From contig NC_030681.2 in assembly GCF_000004195.4 (NCBI RefSeq), positions 140,550,006 to 140,614,005 on the forward strand: a DNA stretch of 64,000 bases. The letters are read 5' to 3'. Every line of letters starts with the position of its first letter. The first letter of the stretch is position 1. The stretch is from Xenopus tropicalis (taxonomy: Eukaryota; Chordata; Amphibia; Anura; Pipidae). Made by a program: the position numbers and the translations under genes. The notes under the pieces were generated by a model. That model saw only the letters and a list, made by a program, of their open reading frames with translations, searched no databases and had not been told where the DNA came from. Below are positions 45,471-57,980 of this stretch, piece by piece.

Positions 45471-47814
45471 CTAGAAAGAACCAATCCACAAGCTGCTATT
45501 ATTACTGGGCAGGAAAAACATGGGGCTTCGAATTTTGTGTCTAGAAATTATATGTTTGCTTGAATCCTAAAGGGGTAGTTTAACTTCAAGTTAAAAAAAA
45601 CTAAAACATTTCCTATTGACTTCTACATAAAGTCACATGCTTTAAGATGCCAAAACTTTACATTCAAGCCTTCAGGTTTTGTGCAGTTACAAAAATTAAA
45701 AAATTCAGGTTTTTGAAACTATTTGCGAGTTGAAGCTCTAAAAAACATGAATCAAGAAAAAGAATCAAACTGGCTGATAAATCGCCCCTTAAAAGTTTCA
45801 TTCAAATGTGACCAACCCCTTTAATGCAAGCACTCCTACAGGTCTTCATTTCACACATTATTTATCCTCATGAGTATATAAAATCTACATGAGTTGATAA
45901 AAAAGGACTAATTAACTTGAATGCAGGGAAGGGTGCAAGGTCCGAAAAATGGGCACAAACTGCTGTGTTTTTGCACATTTGCATTCTGCATTGGCCGTGG
46001 TTCTTTGTGCTTTATTACCCACGAGTGCATTACTGCCTCTGTTCAGCAGTGCAGTAATCATGATGGGCAGGCTGTGGGTGGCATGTAGGTGTACCCCCTC
46101 CTGCCTCCTACATGTGCCCTAACCTGTGTGTTATCCAGATGCTCATGTAAGTGGGTTCTACCGAACCCTGCAGATACCCTTGCCCAAAGGCTTTGCCTAC
46201 CCACACCATGATCTGTGAGATTTAGCTCCCTACTGCTTCTGATCTTGCAACAGGGGTATATGGGGGGTTGCCTTTTCTTTTCCTTACACCCAAAGCAAGA
46301 TGGGCACAATACTGACTAATAATATCCATCAGTTGGAGAGGCTATAAACTGACCAAGAAGTAGGGGCCACAGCCTTGCTGTTCCTGGCAACCAATCTGGA
46401 TTTCAGCCCAATACCGAATCCTCCAATTACTAGGGGTAATTTATGACCATAACAGCAGTGCACAAAGTGCAGTTCTGAGCGCAATTAGCATGTTTTATTT
46501 CCCAGAGTTCCAGCATCTTTGTGCTGCACGTGACACAACTACAGCTGCTGCATCCAAATAAATACAATGGCACTTTGCCGTTAATCATATGCAACTGCGC
46601 TAAAAAGTTTTGGGTCTGAAAAGTCCTGATTGTGTCAATTCCACTGCTCGCCATTGACATCAGCATGTGATCCTTTTGGCACATCAGCGCAGTGCTTATT
46701 AATAAACCCAACAGTATTGCTTTGGGTCTGCTGGATTAAACTCCCACCCCCAAATGTAATAAAAGGCACTCAGTTTGCCCAGGAGCAGTAAGCCACAGAA
46801 ACCAATAAGATGTTTGGTTTTAAACAGGTGACCAGTAAATTCTACCTGATTATTGGTTGCTATGGGTTACTGCTCCTGGGCAAACTTAGTGCATTTTATT
46901 ACATCCCCCCCGAATAATATAATGAAGCTAAGCTTGTCTATTTTCGGCAATTAAATGGAACATACTGTTACTTATAAGCAGAGTATATTCCCCTTTCTTT
47001 TGGGTTTCTAAAGGAGATCTTTGCTCCCCCGACCTTCTTTTTTTGTTCCATACATTTACAGAGAAGCGCTTTGTATATTTTATCAGCATCTGAGAAAGGC
47101 AGGCCTGGCTGAGTGACAGACGTGTCTATGAAACAGGACTAGCATAGAATGAAGATGCATTAGGAGAGACGCTCGCCACTCCTCGCCACTACATTTAGCT
47201 TCCACCTACTTTCTTGCTGCACAAATCAGCCAGTCGGCCTTTTATCAGTCTTTTATCCAAAAAAAAAAATAAATGAATAAGTTATTGCAGAGCCAGAGAA
47301 ATGGGTGAGAAATGTCCCTGTATCATAACAGGCACCCGCGCCAATTCCATGAACTGTAATTATTCCAAATCACCGTAATTGCTCTCTCATTTGTTAAAAA
47401 GCCGCTGCCAACTGGAGCCAACACAACACGGCGTCACATTTGTCCAAAGCACAAAATTAGTTAGCCTGCGGCCGACATTAGAGGGAAGATCATAAAGGCT
47501 AGTCTGTATGGCTCTAACTGCCAGCCTGCCCAGAATGTGCCCATGCCAAGCAACGAGAACCAGCAGGAGAAAATAGCATGGAGCTTTTGTTTTAAAAGGA
47601 AGGCTAATTCAGCCCAAACCTTCAGTTAAAATGCCAGTCATTTATACACACACATATTAAGCAGGACAGGTAAAGGTGATGGGTTTTTCTTCTTTCAGCC
47701 AAAGGACAAGTCCTGATAGCAAACAACAAACAGAGGCTCGCTGATTCATTGCTGATAGCAGCATAACAGCAGCCTAGAGCGGCACAAGGTAGGGCTCACT
47801 TCATTACAGTTCTA
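45471..47814. other. Intron, unique sequence
   Basis: Few repeats: 45560-45790 is an eroded TTCAAGTT-type MITE and 46740-46910 a weak inverted repeat (CCCAGGAGCAGTAA versus TTACTGCTCCTGGG). 47040-47640 is repeat-free and a candidate conserved non-coding stretch. Confidence 0.45.
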
Positions 47815-48250
47815 CAAGGTAAATCAGATATAGACTTTTTAGATTAACTTTAAATATGATGTAGAGCGTGTTCTTCTGAAACAATTTGCGTTTTTTGGTT
47901 TGTTTTTTTGTGGTTTTTGAATTTCTTTTAGCTTTTTGTTCAGCAGCTCTCCAGTTTGGAATTTAAGAAGCTATCTGGCTGCTAGGATCTGAATTACCCT
48001 AGCAACCAGGCTTTGAATTGAATACAAGACTGGAATATGAATAGGAGGGGGCCTGAATAGGAAGGTAAGTAACAAAAAGCAACAGTAACAAAAAATTGTA
48101 GCTTTACAGACCAATAGTGTTTTGGGTTTTTTTTTTTTTTGCTGCTTGGGATCTGTGACCCCCATATGAAACATGGAAAGAGGCAGAAGAAGAAAGAAAA
48201 TAATTTAGACACTATAATAAAAGAAAAACTGATGAACAATTCAGTCATTT
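47815..48250. mobile_element. T2-type MITE copy
   Basis: Carries TTGTTCAGCAGCTCTCCAGT, CTATCTGGCTGCTAGG and CCCTAGCAACCAGG in the order seen at 8490 and 63360. The ends are not sharply defined. Confidence 0.65.
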
Positions 48251-48289
48251 AGACACAAAAGTCATTTAGAATTAGCCATTAGCCCTATG

Positions 48290-48900
48290 TTGAGCCAGTG
48301 CCAGGCATGTTTTAAAAGACATGGCAGACATCAATGCATGGGTACTAGGTACAAGACCCAGGTGGCACTCCAAAGTGTATGGCTAAACCAGTAATAGGCA
48401 TAACAGCGGAGTGTGGCTGGCATCAACACAGTCAAACAAGGCCTGGAATCTAGGGGAGCTGCACAGCATAGTGTTAATTTCTATAAAGAGGTACCAGGCC
48501 TCGTTGGAGCTCAAAAGTGTATGGATGTATTTATTCAATACCAGACACGTCACTAGGGTTGGACTTCAAAATATGTGGCTTCACAGCACTGGTAAGAGGC
48601 CCAATACCCAGGTGGAGCCCCACAGTGCATGGCTGAGGTTACAGAACCTGTAGTAGGCATGATGTCATTGCAGTTAAACAAGGTATAGCACTTTGGGAAA
48701 GACGCACAGTACATTGATAAGCTCCAAAGTGCATGGATGACTCTAATGAACAAGTGCAGGACATACTGCAAGGGAGGAACATTAATATAAGTGGCCAAAG
48801 CGCACTGGTGAATTTACTAAACCATGACATTGGGAAACGCATAACACCAGGATGAAGCTCCAAGGCGTATGGGTGGCTTTAGTGACCTAGAATTGTGAGT
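48290..48900. repeat. Highly degenerate tandem repeat
   Basis: Recurrent CTCCAAAGTGTATGGCT, GCCCCACAGTGCATGGCT, CTCCAAAGTGCATGGATGA, CTCCAAGGCGTATGGGTGG and AGTAATAGGCAT / TGTAGTAGGCAT suggest an old array with a long unit (about 120-250 bp), now diverged. Confidence 0.55.
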
Positions 48901-49868
48901 AGCACCAGCTCTGCATGGATGAAGGCAATACATTAGTTATCAGGTGGACCTATTGAACCAATAACACGTAAAACAACAAAGTAGAGGGCCCATTTGCAAT
49001 AATTGTGTTTGTTCCCACCTAGAATGGCTGCCCTGACCACATTAGATTTACCCAACTGCCAAAACACAGAGGTGACAACCAAAGTGCTTGTTTAAAAACA
49101 GTCATGGCACCCTTTTCTTTCCCTTTGGTTCCACCACATGAAAGGTACAATGGCCCACTGTAAACTACATGTATCTATTGTGTCCCACACATTTCTGTGA
49201 CAGCTACATCATTCCACATCTTTTCTTACTAACAATATCGTATACCCATGGCACACAAAAGGCCAGAGGCACCGGCAGTGTGTGGCAGAACTGGAAATAT
49301 GCTTTTTTTTATCATGAGCATACAGTAATTGCGCTAGAGCTGGCTTCCCACACTACCACTTAATGTCTTTAATACTAAAAGGCATTGGCTGTGGCTTATT
49401 GCTCCAGCAAAAGGAGCTCACAGACTGCTTCTGCTAACGATCACTATGTATAATTGAAAAAGAAGAAAGAGTTAGTTATTAGGCCCATGTCGCTACCTTA
49501 CAGAGAGCTGCCATTCCTCTGCATAGTATGCTTCTCTGCTACTAAAAGTAGCATCTGCTAGAATTCCCAAGGCAAAGCTGCTCTGTTCTACAACCTGAAT
49601 CCCCAAAAAGCCTGGCAGGGTATAAAGGCTGCATGGATTATGCATTTGCTCTGGTCCCACCCGTGTATCCCACCAATGAAATCACTTACATGTGATCACT
49701 AAACCCAACAATGGGCAGCAGAATCCTGCGGTGGGTCGGGGACCAGGTCTACCCACTAGAAAAGCAGGTACCCTTTGGGTTGCGGGTAGATGTTTTGGGT
49801 ATAGATACAGGTCACAGCTTGGGTTGCTGGTCTTATCCACATTTCTAATCTTATATTACATATACTAT
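48901..49868. other. Intron, no recognised element
   Basis: Unique-looking; no open frame with known motifs. Confidence 0.45.
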
Positions 49869-50379
49869 TGTGACACTTGAACCTACAGGGGGATCTGGTT
49901 CAGTGTCTTAGGGCCGCTTCCCACAGTCTTTTAGGGTAAACATAGCAGTCACAGAGGTTGCTCTCTTAAAGGCAAGTGCCAGCAGTTTATTTTGTTACAA
50001 AACTTCAGTAACAAACACAAAATAAGAAACAGGAAAATAAACCCTTGCACCAGAGCGCTGGCTAAATACAATTGGCAGCCTAACTACAGTTGGGTGGCTT
50101 TTCCAACTCCAACTTAATAGAAGCAAACAAAATCAGAAATCATAAGTACCTTTCCCATGCAGCGCAGCTCCTGCTACCTGTGTAGTGGGGAAGAGACTCT
50201 CCCTCCCCCAACTGGAGTCTTTTTAAAAGGCTCTCAGCTGCAGCAATCACCTTGCTGCTAAGGTCTGTATTAAAGGGCTGGGTTTGTGATTAATTATTCC
50301 ATGTTCCAGGGTACCAACTATGCAAAACCCTGGGAGAAACATATCGTCCATCTACAACTAACCCAGCCATTTTATTACA
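49869..50379 (-). mobile_element. Solo LTR (511 bp)
   Basis: Plus-strand ends TGTGACACTTG and TTTTATTACA; flanks CTAT at 49865-49868 and 50380-50383. On the minus strand it runs TGTAATAAAATGG, a TATA-like CCTTTTAAAAAG in U3, AACAAAATAAACTGCTGG as polyadenylation signal, ending AAGTGTCACA. Same layout as the LTR at 14275 (AATAAACTGC), so perhaps a related family. No internal region. Confidence 0.8.
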
Positions 50380-50383
50380 CTAT

Positions 50384-52482
50384 CTATATTTTACTCCTTT
50401 TTGAAACTTTTTTTTCTACTTCCACCCACTTCTGATGATGTCACCAGTTTGCAGCAACAGCACTTCCTATTTGAATGTAGTTAGCAGGTCGCGGATCTGG
50501 TTGCGAAAAAGGCAGCTGTGCGTCGGGTTGGGTAGTGGATCAAAGCGAGTAAAAATGCGGGTTGTGAGTCTGGGTCACAGGTCCAGGTTAGGTCAGGGTC
50601 TCAAAAATTGGTTCCGCAAAGGACTCTAATTGGCGGCATCAAGTGCTCCAACTATGAGTCACAGCATTGACAATTTACTTGCAGCAGGATAAATACTGAT
50701 AGCTTCAGAAGTGATAGGTTCAGAACTAATAATATTAAATAACAAAACGTGTGTGGCTATAGGACAGGCATTTTCCAAATCCCAAGGAGCCGTTAAAGAG
50801 CAGCCGAAGTAGGAGGTTAAAGAAAGAGCACTTGGGTGAGTGGGTGCTGTTTGGACAAGAATTGATACAAATATAGCCAGCCAGTAATAACATCCAAGGG
50901 GTAGGAACAGAAAGACACGGGACAGGTGCAGTTAGGCCATGGGAAGGGTACAGCGTAGCCAAGGATAAGGTGCTGTATGGCCAAGGGGGATAGCAATTTG
51001 GCCACATTAAAGCCAATAGTGAAAGCACACAGTGCTGGGAGTTGCTTGGGACACAGGAGTTGTAGCTCAGCAGCCGGAGGGCCAGAGGTTGTGTTAGCTG
51101 CACTGCCCTGAAAGCTGCCCAGGCCGCAGTTTACAGAAGCCCCTTGGGAATGCAACCCTCGACTAGACATGTTATGTGTGGCGCAGATTTATTATGCTGT
51201 GTAAAAAATGGCGACAACATTCACTTCGCCATGTAAAAAACAGTGAAAAATTGGCGTAATTTTTTACATGTTTTTTGCTTCCATCGGAACTTTCGTAAAA
51301 ATAACAGCATAAAATCTGGTGTTCGGACAGCAAACTTCTCCATTTATTTTACACAGCTTTTTACACAGTTTCATTTTACACAGTACAATAAATAGGCCCC
51401 TTGGTCTACAGAAAACTGGAGTATAAAGGCCACACTGAAGGAATGGGGGCCCTTTATCATAAGATAGAAAGGACTGCTGTCTGTGGGAAGCTGCACAGCC
51501 ACTCTGCTATAAATTTAGGACAAATCCGCAAGTCAAAGACAACTGTCTGCAGATTGAATTCGCTAGAAGAAAATAGGAGCCGAACATCCCCTTTAAACTG
51601 CGGTACCAAACCTCTGTGATTTGCAGCGTCAGGTGAGTCTCCGCTGGCTGCATAATTTCATCCCATTTACTTTTATTGATTGCCGCCTCTTTCTTTCCAG
51701 CAGTCTATTTATGCAGTTAGGCGAGGAATCTATATGCTGCATAAAACCTACAGGTGCCTAGGAATTGAATAGACAGTAATATCCCATTGGCTTCCGTGAC
51801 ATAACAAATGGCTTCGGCTTCGCTCATGCACTTTATGCCAGCCGAGGCTCTCAAGGTGAATATCATCACAGGTACCTATCAGCCTCAAAAGCTGCTCTCA
51901 TCATTTTATCCGCTGCTGGAAAACAAGCTTGAAAAATCAGTCTGGGGAGCTTGGTGTAAACCTGAGCAAACTGTGCCTCCAAGTGGTAGAACAAGGAAAC
52001 AGACGCATTTTGTGCGTTCCACTCTGGCTGCAGCACTGACATCTGTAATCCCTTTGCTGCCAGAGGGCCCAACACAGCATCGCCGGCATTTCCCAGATAC
52101 ACATTCCAACATAATCATAGCCCCTGCTACTCATGAACCATAGACAAGACAATCAGTATCAGGGTACAGCTAAAACCAAGCATATGCCCCAAAACCATTG
52201 CTTTGTGGCAGTGGAGCCTGTGCATCCTTAATACACCTATATCAGGGCTGTCCAACTAATTGCCGGGGCCAGATAAGGCCCTCTAAAGGTTTGTCATGGC
52301 CCCCAGGTTGCTTTAGAGCTACATAGACTTCACTTTATGTCATCATCATTATTCTTTAATCTGGCCCTCCAAAATGTTTTATGAGAAATAATCGGCTCAC
52401 TATATGCAATATGTTGGACAGCAACAATAGGGCCTCGACTGGCCTGCCTACTTTTGGAAAAATAAAAATAAAAAATAAAAAA
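50384..52482. other. Intron with minor repeats and a repeat-free stretch
   Basis: 51180-51395 is an AT-rich MITE-like inverted segment (GCAGATTTATTATGCTGTGT ... AATAAATAGGCCCC). 52247-52445 resembles an eroded hAT MITE (CAGGGCTGTCCAAC and GTTGGACAGC). 51640-52140 is repeat-free with unusually even composition; open frames on both strands there show no known motif. Confidence 0.5.
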
Positions 52483-52542
52483 AATCCACTGGAGAGCCAA
52501 ATGCGTTCTGTGTAGTTTATTGGTTTAGAGATGCATAGCACT

Positions 52543-52573
52543 ACATGTTTCGACCTCTGGGGTCCTTCCTCTG
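52543..52573 (-). ncRNA. Hammerhead-like motif in inverted-repeat element
   Basis: Minus strand: CAGAGGA, then GGACC...GGTC hairpin around CCAGA, then GAAACATGTA. It fits CUGANGA - stem II - GAAAC - GUA with the second base changed (A for U). A 2-bp stem III with a 2-nt loop would result. Probably decayed. Confidence 0.4.
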
Positions 52574-52594
52574 GTGCAGTACAAAGAAAACTAA

Positions 52595-53151
52595 GGGGCA
52601 CATTTACTAATCCATTTACTAAACGTCCGAAAAGCGTCAGAATGCATTTTTTTCGTAATGATCGGTATTTTGCGATTTTTTACGTAAATCGTCGCAACTT
52701 TTTCGTAGCCGTTACGACTTTTTCGTAAATTGTCGCAACTTTTTCGTAGCGGTACGACTTGCGCGAATTGTCGCGACTTTTTCGTAGCCGTCGCGCTGAG
52801 TACGAAAGTTTTGGATTCATTCAAGCTTCAGTATTGTGACTTTTCTTGGGCCGGGTTGGAGCTGCAGAGAGCCATTGAGCCCTATGGGAGGCTTCCAAAA
52901 TCATGCAAAGTCTGAAAGTTTTGTCCGCCGTTTACGAGCGCTCAATACGAAAAAGTCGCGACAATATACGAGCAAATCGTAACGGCTACGAAAAAGTCGC
53001 GACAATTCGTGCAAGTCGTAACGGCTACGAAAAAGTCGCGACAATTTACGAAAAAGTCGTAACGGCAACGAAAAAAATCGCATAAAATGTTCGTTTCCAA
53101 TCCGAATTTTTCCCATTCGGATTCAGATTCGTGGATTAGTAAATCAGCACC
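52595..53151. mobile_element. CpG-rich foldback MITE, TAA duplication
   Basis: GGGGCACATTTACTAATCC and GGATTAGTAAATCAGCACC ends, TAA at 52592-52594 and 53152-53154. Nearly the whole element is an inverted repeat built of TTTTTCGTAGCCGTTACGAC-like words. The centre holds GGGCCGGGTTGGAGCTGCAG, one copy of the 52-bp unit of 27418. The 3-bp TAA fits PIF/Harbinger. Confidence 0.82.
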
Positions 53152-53330
53152 TAAGTGAACAACCCTTTAAACCAATAATCCACCAATTAAGTCATGTGAT
53201 AAGGTTACCAGCTCCATCTAGAGGCCAGGTTCACCAATTACATATACAGAGCAAATTCAGGGAAATTACCGCAGGGTCTATCCACAAAACACCAAACACA
53301 TATGCAGAACGCATTTGGCTCTCCAGTGGA

Positions 53331-54353
53331 TTTTTCTTTATTTTTACATGGTACTTATTGAAGTGGACCTGGCGAAACCTACACCACTGTCTGATTGAGC
53401 CCTTTCACTGAGGTTTACACTCTTTTGTCACAGTACTACTCCTGGAAAGAATACCTCGACAACCAGCCTGCCTTCAGGAGACACAGGGATGTCTTGCTCT
53501 GAAATGGTACCCAAAAACAAAGGGTAAATTACCCTGCCTACCATTACTGTTAAAGCCCAAACCATGATGGGATTCTTATGGCTCAGTCAAGCTCTGACTT
53601 TTGATAAACAAACTACTTAAAGGAGAAATATTTTACTGCCAATAGATTCGCCACATTGGTGCCACCTAGAACGCTATATTTATTCAGCAGAAAGCTTTTC
53701 CTGAGTAAGTGGGAGGGGGAGTAAATTCTTATGGGAGCCTTCTGTGAGTGCTTATGGCTGTATTTACATAGACCTTTCTGATAAAGCTTACTTAGTTTTT
53801 ACCTTTCCTTCTCCTTCAAACGAAGATCAGTATTTAACCTATTACCTGTCTGGCACCACCTCTATTAAATCCCAAAAAACTGCTTTTTTTTTTTGTTTAC
53901 CTCTTTCAGGCAAGCATTTAAAAACATAGATCGCATCTCATCCTCCGAAGCCCTGGAACTGAACTCCAGCTCTTTACTATTATTAGACTGTTGCTCTTTT
54001 TTCAGGATTATTGCAAAGTATCGAACTCATTTGTCTCGAGCGTTATTCTGCTCGGCTGCCGTACAGATTGCCTGTGATAGCTCGTTAATAAAGGCTAATA
54101 ATCAGGGCATGAAATGCATTCTCTCCTGCCCATATCCAGCATGTCTCTTCATGGGAGGCCAATGTCGGAATGATGGCTAGACTTTACAGCAGCTCACCAG
54201 GAGACCTACTTAGTGGGCAAAAATTAATTAAAGACTAGGTTTTTAGCCAAAATAGATTAAATAAGTGGAACATATTTATTAATACTCATCTTAGCTTTCT
54301 GTAAGGCACTCAAAGAAATTTCTGAACCACTAATACCATGTCATGTACAAAAC
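53331..54353. other. Intron with a TTAA-MITE copy
   Basis: 53618-53818 is a shortened AGGAGAA family copy. 53890-54180 is repeat-free and open on the plus strand, but without recognised motif. Confidence 0.45.
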
Positions 54354-54671
54354 ATTTATATTCTATATATACAGGATAGTGTGCCATTTATATTCTATAT
54401 ATACAGTATAGTGTGCCATTTATATTCTATATATACAGGATAGTGTGCCATTTATATTCTATATATACAGGATAGTGTGCCATTTATATTCTATATATAC
54501 AGGATAGTGTGACATTTATATTCTATATATACAGGATAGTGTGACATTTATATTCTATATATACAGGATAGTGTGACATTTATATTCTATATATACAGGA
54601 TAGTGTGACATTTATATTCTATATATACAGTATAGTGTGACATTTATATTCTATATATACAGGATAGTGTG
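54354..54671. repeat. 32-bp AT-rich tandem array, about 10 units
   Basis: Unit CATTTATATTCTATATATAC then AGGATAGTGTGC; neighbouring units are nearly identical, with A/C at GTGTGAC versus GTGTGCC and AGTATAG versus AGGATAG as the main variants. Confidence 0.95.
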
Positions 54672-56440
54672 AGTGGGCCCCTAAGATCAGGTAAGTGACA
54701 GCAGCACAGAGTATGGGCAGGGAATCAGCAAAAAAGATGGGGGGCTACTGGGGAACCTTTAGGGGCACAGATCTTCCCAGCTAAAAGGCTGTGATTATCC
54801 TAAACAGGGAGTTGTTCTTCTTTGTAAGGTTTTGGTTGAGTACATTCAAAATATGAATGTACGTTAAAAGGGCAGCTTTTGTAGGTAATTCTTACCTAAA
54901 GTTTCTAAACCTGACTGTTTTGCCAACCTGACTGTCCCTTCTCAGCCTGTCAGTTACAGCTTCTAATGCTAACGGGCTCCTGCTGCACAAATATGGCTGC
55001 CACCTCATAGAGGAACATGGGGCATATACTTTTATGGCAAAATTATCAAAAGCATGCAAAGCCAATGTTTTGATGGATATAAACAGAGGTTTAATTCCTG
55101 GTGTCAGTAACTTTAAGGTGACAGGCATCTAAACCAAAGATGCATTTGGAGCATATTCCTGGCATTACTGGAAATTGTCAGTATGTTCCTACCGAGGTAC
55201 CACTGGAGTTAATTATTGTGATATCCTGCACATTATTGTCACAAAACTAAAACAGACATCATGCTAAAGGAAGGCAAAATTCCATTTGGAACATATTCCT
55301 GTTATTACTGGAAACTAACAGTATGTTCCTACCAAGGTATCACTGAAACAGGACAATGCTCTGTTTACAAAACTAAGATGGAAAACATAATAAAGAGAAG
55401 TCAAGGGGTTCTGGATCCCACCCCTTTATACATATTGATACGGTTGGTGCCTATAGGAAAATATATATTTTCTCCCCTGCTTATAAAGATGGTGGTCTGC
55501 TGCAGCAATGGTGAAAGTAAACAATCAGCTTCATTGGTTTTTAGCATGGCAACCATGATATTATGATCCCGCAGGAGACAAAAGAACCTCTTTCTAGAGG
55601 GCTAGAAATAAAAGTCAAGGAGTAATACCTTCCCTCAAGCCCAAATATATTTATATGGGCAAAGCTATAATAGAGGATGTCCAGATATGAAACTATAGTA
55701 TTATTGGTACTGCAATGCAGTGTATATGGGATTCTGACCTGAGTCCAGATACCCAAGACCTCACTGGACAATGAAAGAAATAACTGTTCTGTACAAGCAA
55801 ACTTTTTTAAATTTAGATTTAGGGCCTACTCAGTTCTTTTGGTTGTTTGTACTTTAGGGCTTCTGTTTTGCCTTTAAAGCACTGCCACCCCATTAGTGCT
55901 ACAGATGTATAATTTAAAAGGTACTTATCAGGATAAATGAAATTCACTGACAGCTGGAATAGAGCTGCCATATGAAGTTAAGGCTGAAAAAATGTCTCTC
56001 AGGGCTGAAGTAGAATTCATTATGGCAGCACACAGTTCCGAACCGAAAAAAGGAAGAAAAGCTCGTTCTGTACGAGGCTGGAAAGGGAAGCGAGAGAGTC
56101 TATTAAGATTAATGGCGCTATTGCCTCGAAAGTACCTAAAGCTCTTGTGCGAGCAGAAGGTTATTTGTGATGATTAAAGATTTCCACGTACCCAACCCAA
56201 TACCAAAAGAAGAAAATAGGAGAAAAATCAAACTATTTAACAGAGCCGTACAAAGCAGGTACTCGGCAGAATTGTATTATACAAGAAATATGGAACATGC
56301 ATTGTATGGCTCCTTTTTTTTTCTTTCCTTTATACTATCAGAGGGAGACGGATTGTGCTTGGGCACTGCTGAAGGCTGGCAAATAAAGAGAAATGTAAAG
56401 ATTTTATGTCATAGGTTTACCTAGTTGAGTGTCAAACTGG
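54672..56440. other. Intron, mostly unique
   Basis: 55140-55340 has an imperfect direct duplication (TTTGGA-CATATTCCTG-ATTACTGGAAA). 55985-56440 is repeat-free. No exon of nbas is expected or seen. Confidence 0.45.
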
Positions 56441-57500
56441 GCCTGTAAAGGGGTGGTACACCTTTAATCAACTTTTACTGTGTCTACTGTGTTTACTGTG
56501 ACCCCCAACAGTCAAACACCTGCTCTGTAAAGCTACGATTTGCATGACTTTTTATTACTTATCTTTTTATGCAGGTCCTCTTCTATTTATATTCCTTTCA
56601 TGTTTAAATGATTCCCTTTTCTCTGTAATAATAAAACAGTACCTGTACTTGATCCCAACTAAGATATAATTACCCCTTATTTGGGCAGAACAGTCCTATT
56701 GGGTTTATTTCATGGTTAAATGATTCCCTTTTCTCTGTAATAATAAAACAGTACCTGTACTTGATCCCAACTAAGATATAATTACCCCTTATTGGGGGCA
56801 GAACAGCCCTATTGGGTTTATTTAATGGTTAAATGATTCCCTTTTCTCTGTAATAATAAAACAGCACCTGTACTTGATCCCAACTAAGATATAATTACCC
56901 CTTATTGGGGGCAGAACAGCCCTATTGGGTTTATTTAATGGTTAAATGATTCCCTTTTCTCTGTAATAAAAAACAGTACCTGTACTTGATCCCAACTAAG
57001 ATATAATTACCCCTTATTGGGGGCAGAACAGTCCTATTGGGTTTATTTAATGGTTAAATGATTCCCTTTTCTCTGTAATAATAAAACAGTACCTGTACTT
57101 GATCCCAACTAAGATAAATTTACCCCTTATTGGGGGCAGAACAGCCCTATTGGGTTTATTTCATGGTTAAATGATTCCCTTTTCTCTGTAATAATAAAAC
57201 AGTACCTGTACTTGATCCCAACTAAGATATAATTACCCTTTATTGGGGGCAGAACAGCCCTATTGGGTTTACTTACTGTTTAAATAATGTTTTTAGTAGA
57301 CTTTAGGTTACGGAAAGACCCCTTATCCGGAAAACCCCAGATCCCGAGCATTCTGTATAATGGGTCCCATACCTGTACCAGTCTCTCATTTAAACCACTT
57401 CCTGGTTGCTAAGGTAATTTAACCAGATAGCTGCTGAAACTCCAAACTGGAGAGCTGCTGAACAAAAATTGAAATCAGTAAAACAACCCCTTTAAGTTGA
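56441..57500. mobile_element. T2-type MITE interrupted by a 113-bp-array element
   Basis: Left part AAAGGGGTGGTACACCTTTA ... TTTTTATTACTTATC; right part CTTCCTGGTTGCTAAGG ... AGAGCTGCTGAACAAAAAT ... ACCCCTTTAA. Between them, about 56603-57376, lies an ACAGGTATGGG-family element with the right terminus GGGTCCCATACCTGT but no left terminus. Confidence 0.7.
56623..57270. repeat. 113-bp tandem array, about 6 units
   Basis: Same monomer as 12951 and 38146 (CTGTAATAATAAAACAGTAC ... CCCTTATTGGGGGCAGAACA). One unit lacks a few bases (TTATTTGGGCAG) and one has AATAAAAAACAG. Confidence 0.95.
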
Positions 57501-57639
57501 AGTCCACTTCTTTCTTGAACCCATGAGACTTGATGTCCAGGACTTTCCAATCTAAGTCAATGGAACTGAGCTTGGTTTCTTAGGTCAGAATGACACGCAC
57601 AAAAGCTCACCAAGGGCAAAGGGCCCTTGGTGAGCCTTG

Positions 57640-57980
57640 GTTGTAAAACGGCCAGCCACTTTTCAATTAGGCTTCATTTTTATTTTTTAAAGTTTTTTGA
57701 ATTATTTGCTTTCCTCTTCTGACTCCTTCCAGCTTTTAAAAGGGGGTCGCTGACCCCGGCAGCAAAAAACCTATTGCTCTTTGAGGCTACAATTTTATTG
57801 TTACCGTTACTTTTTATTACTTATCTTTCTATTCAGTTCCACTCCTATTCATATTCCAATTTCTTATTAAAACCACTGCCTGGTTGCTAGGGTAATTTGG
57901 AGCCTAGCATCCACATAGCTGCTAAACTTCCAAACTGGAGAGTTGTTGAATATAAAGCTAAATAATTTAAAAACCACTCA
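57640..57980. mobile_element. T2-type MITE copy, reverse
   Basis: ACTGCCTGGTTGCTAGGGTA and CCAAACTGGAGAGTTGTTGA, the reverse of the block at 47.9 kb; also AAGGGGGTCGCTGACCCC. Confidence 0.6.

Larger units (their letters stand above)
52485..53330. mobile_element. Penelope-like relic with perfect inverted ends
   Basis: A perfect 26-bp inverted repeat bounds it: TCCACTGGAGAGCCAAATGC... at 52485-52510 and its complement at 53305-53330. The left arm contains a hammerhead-like core on the minus strand. The body is interrupted by a foldback MITE at 52595-53151. The class is assigned by analogy with the element at 14830; no coding remnant survives. Confidence 0.55.

Noticed and set aside
51808..52143. 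111-codon plus-strand open frame with overlapping minus-strand frames
   Set aside because: Open on several frames at once, which suggests stop-poor non-coding DNA; no motif.
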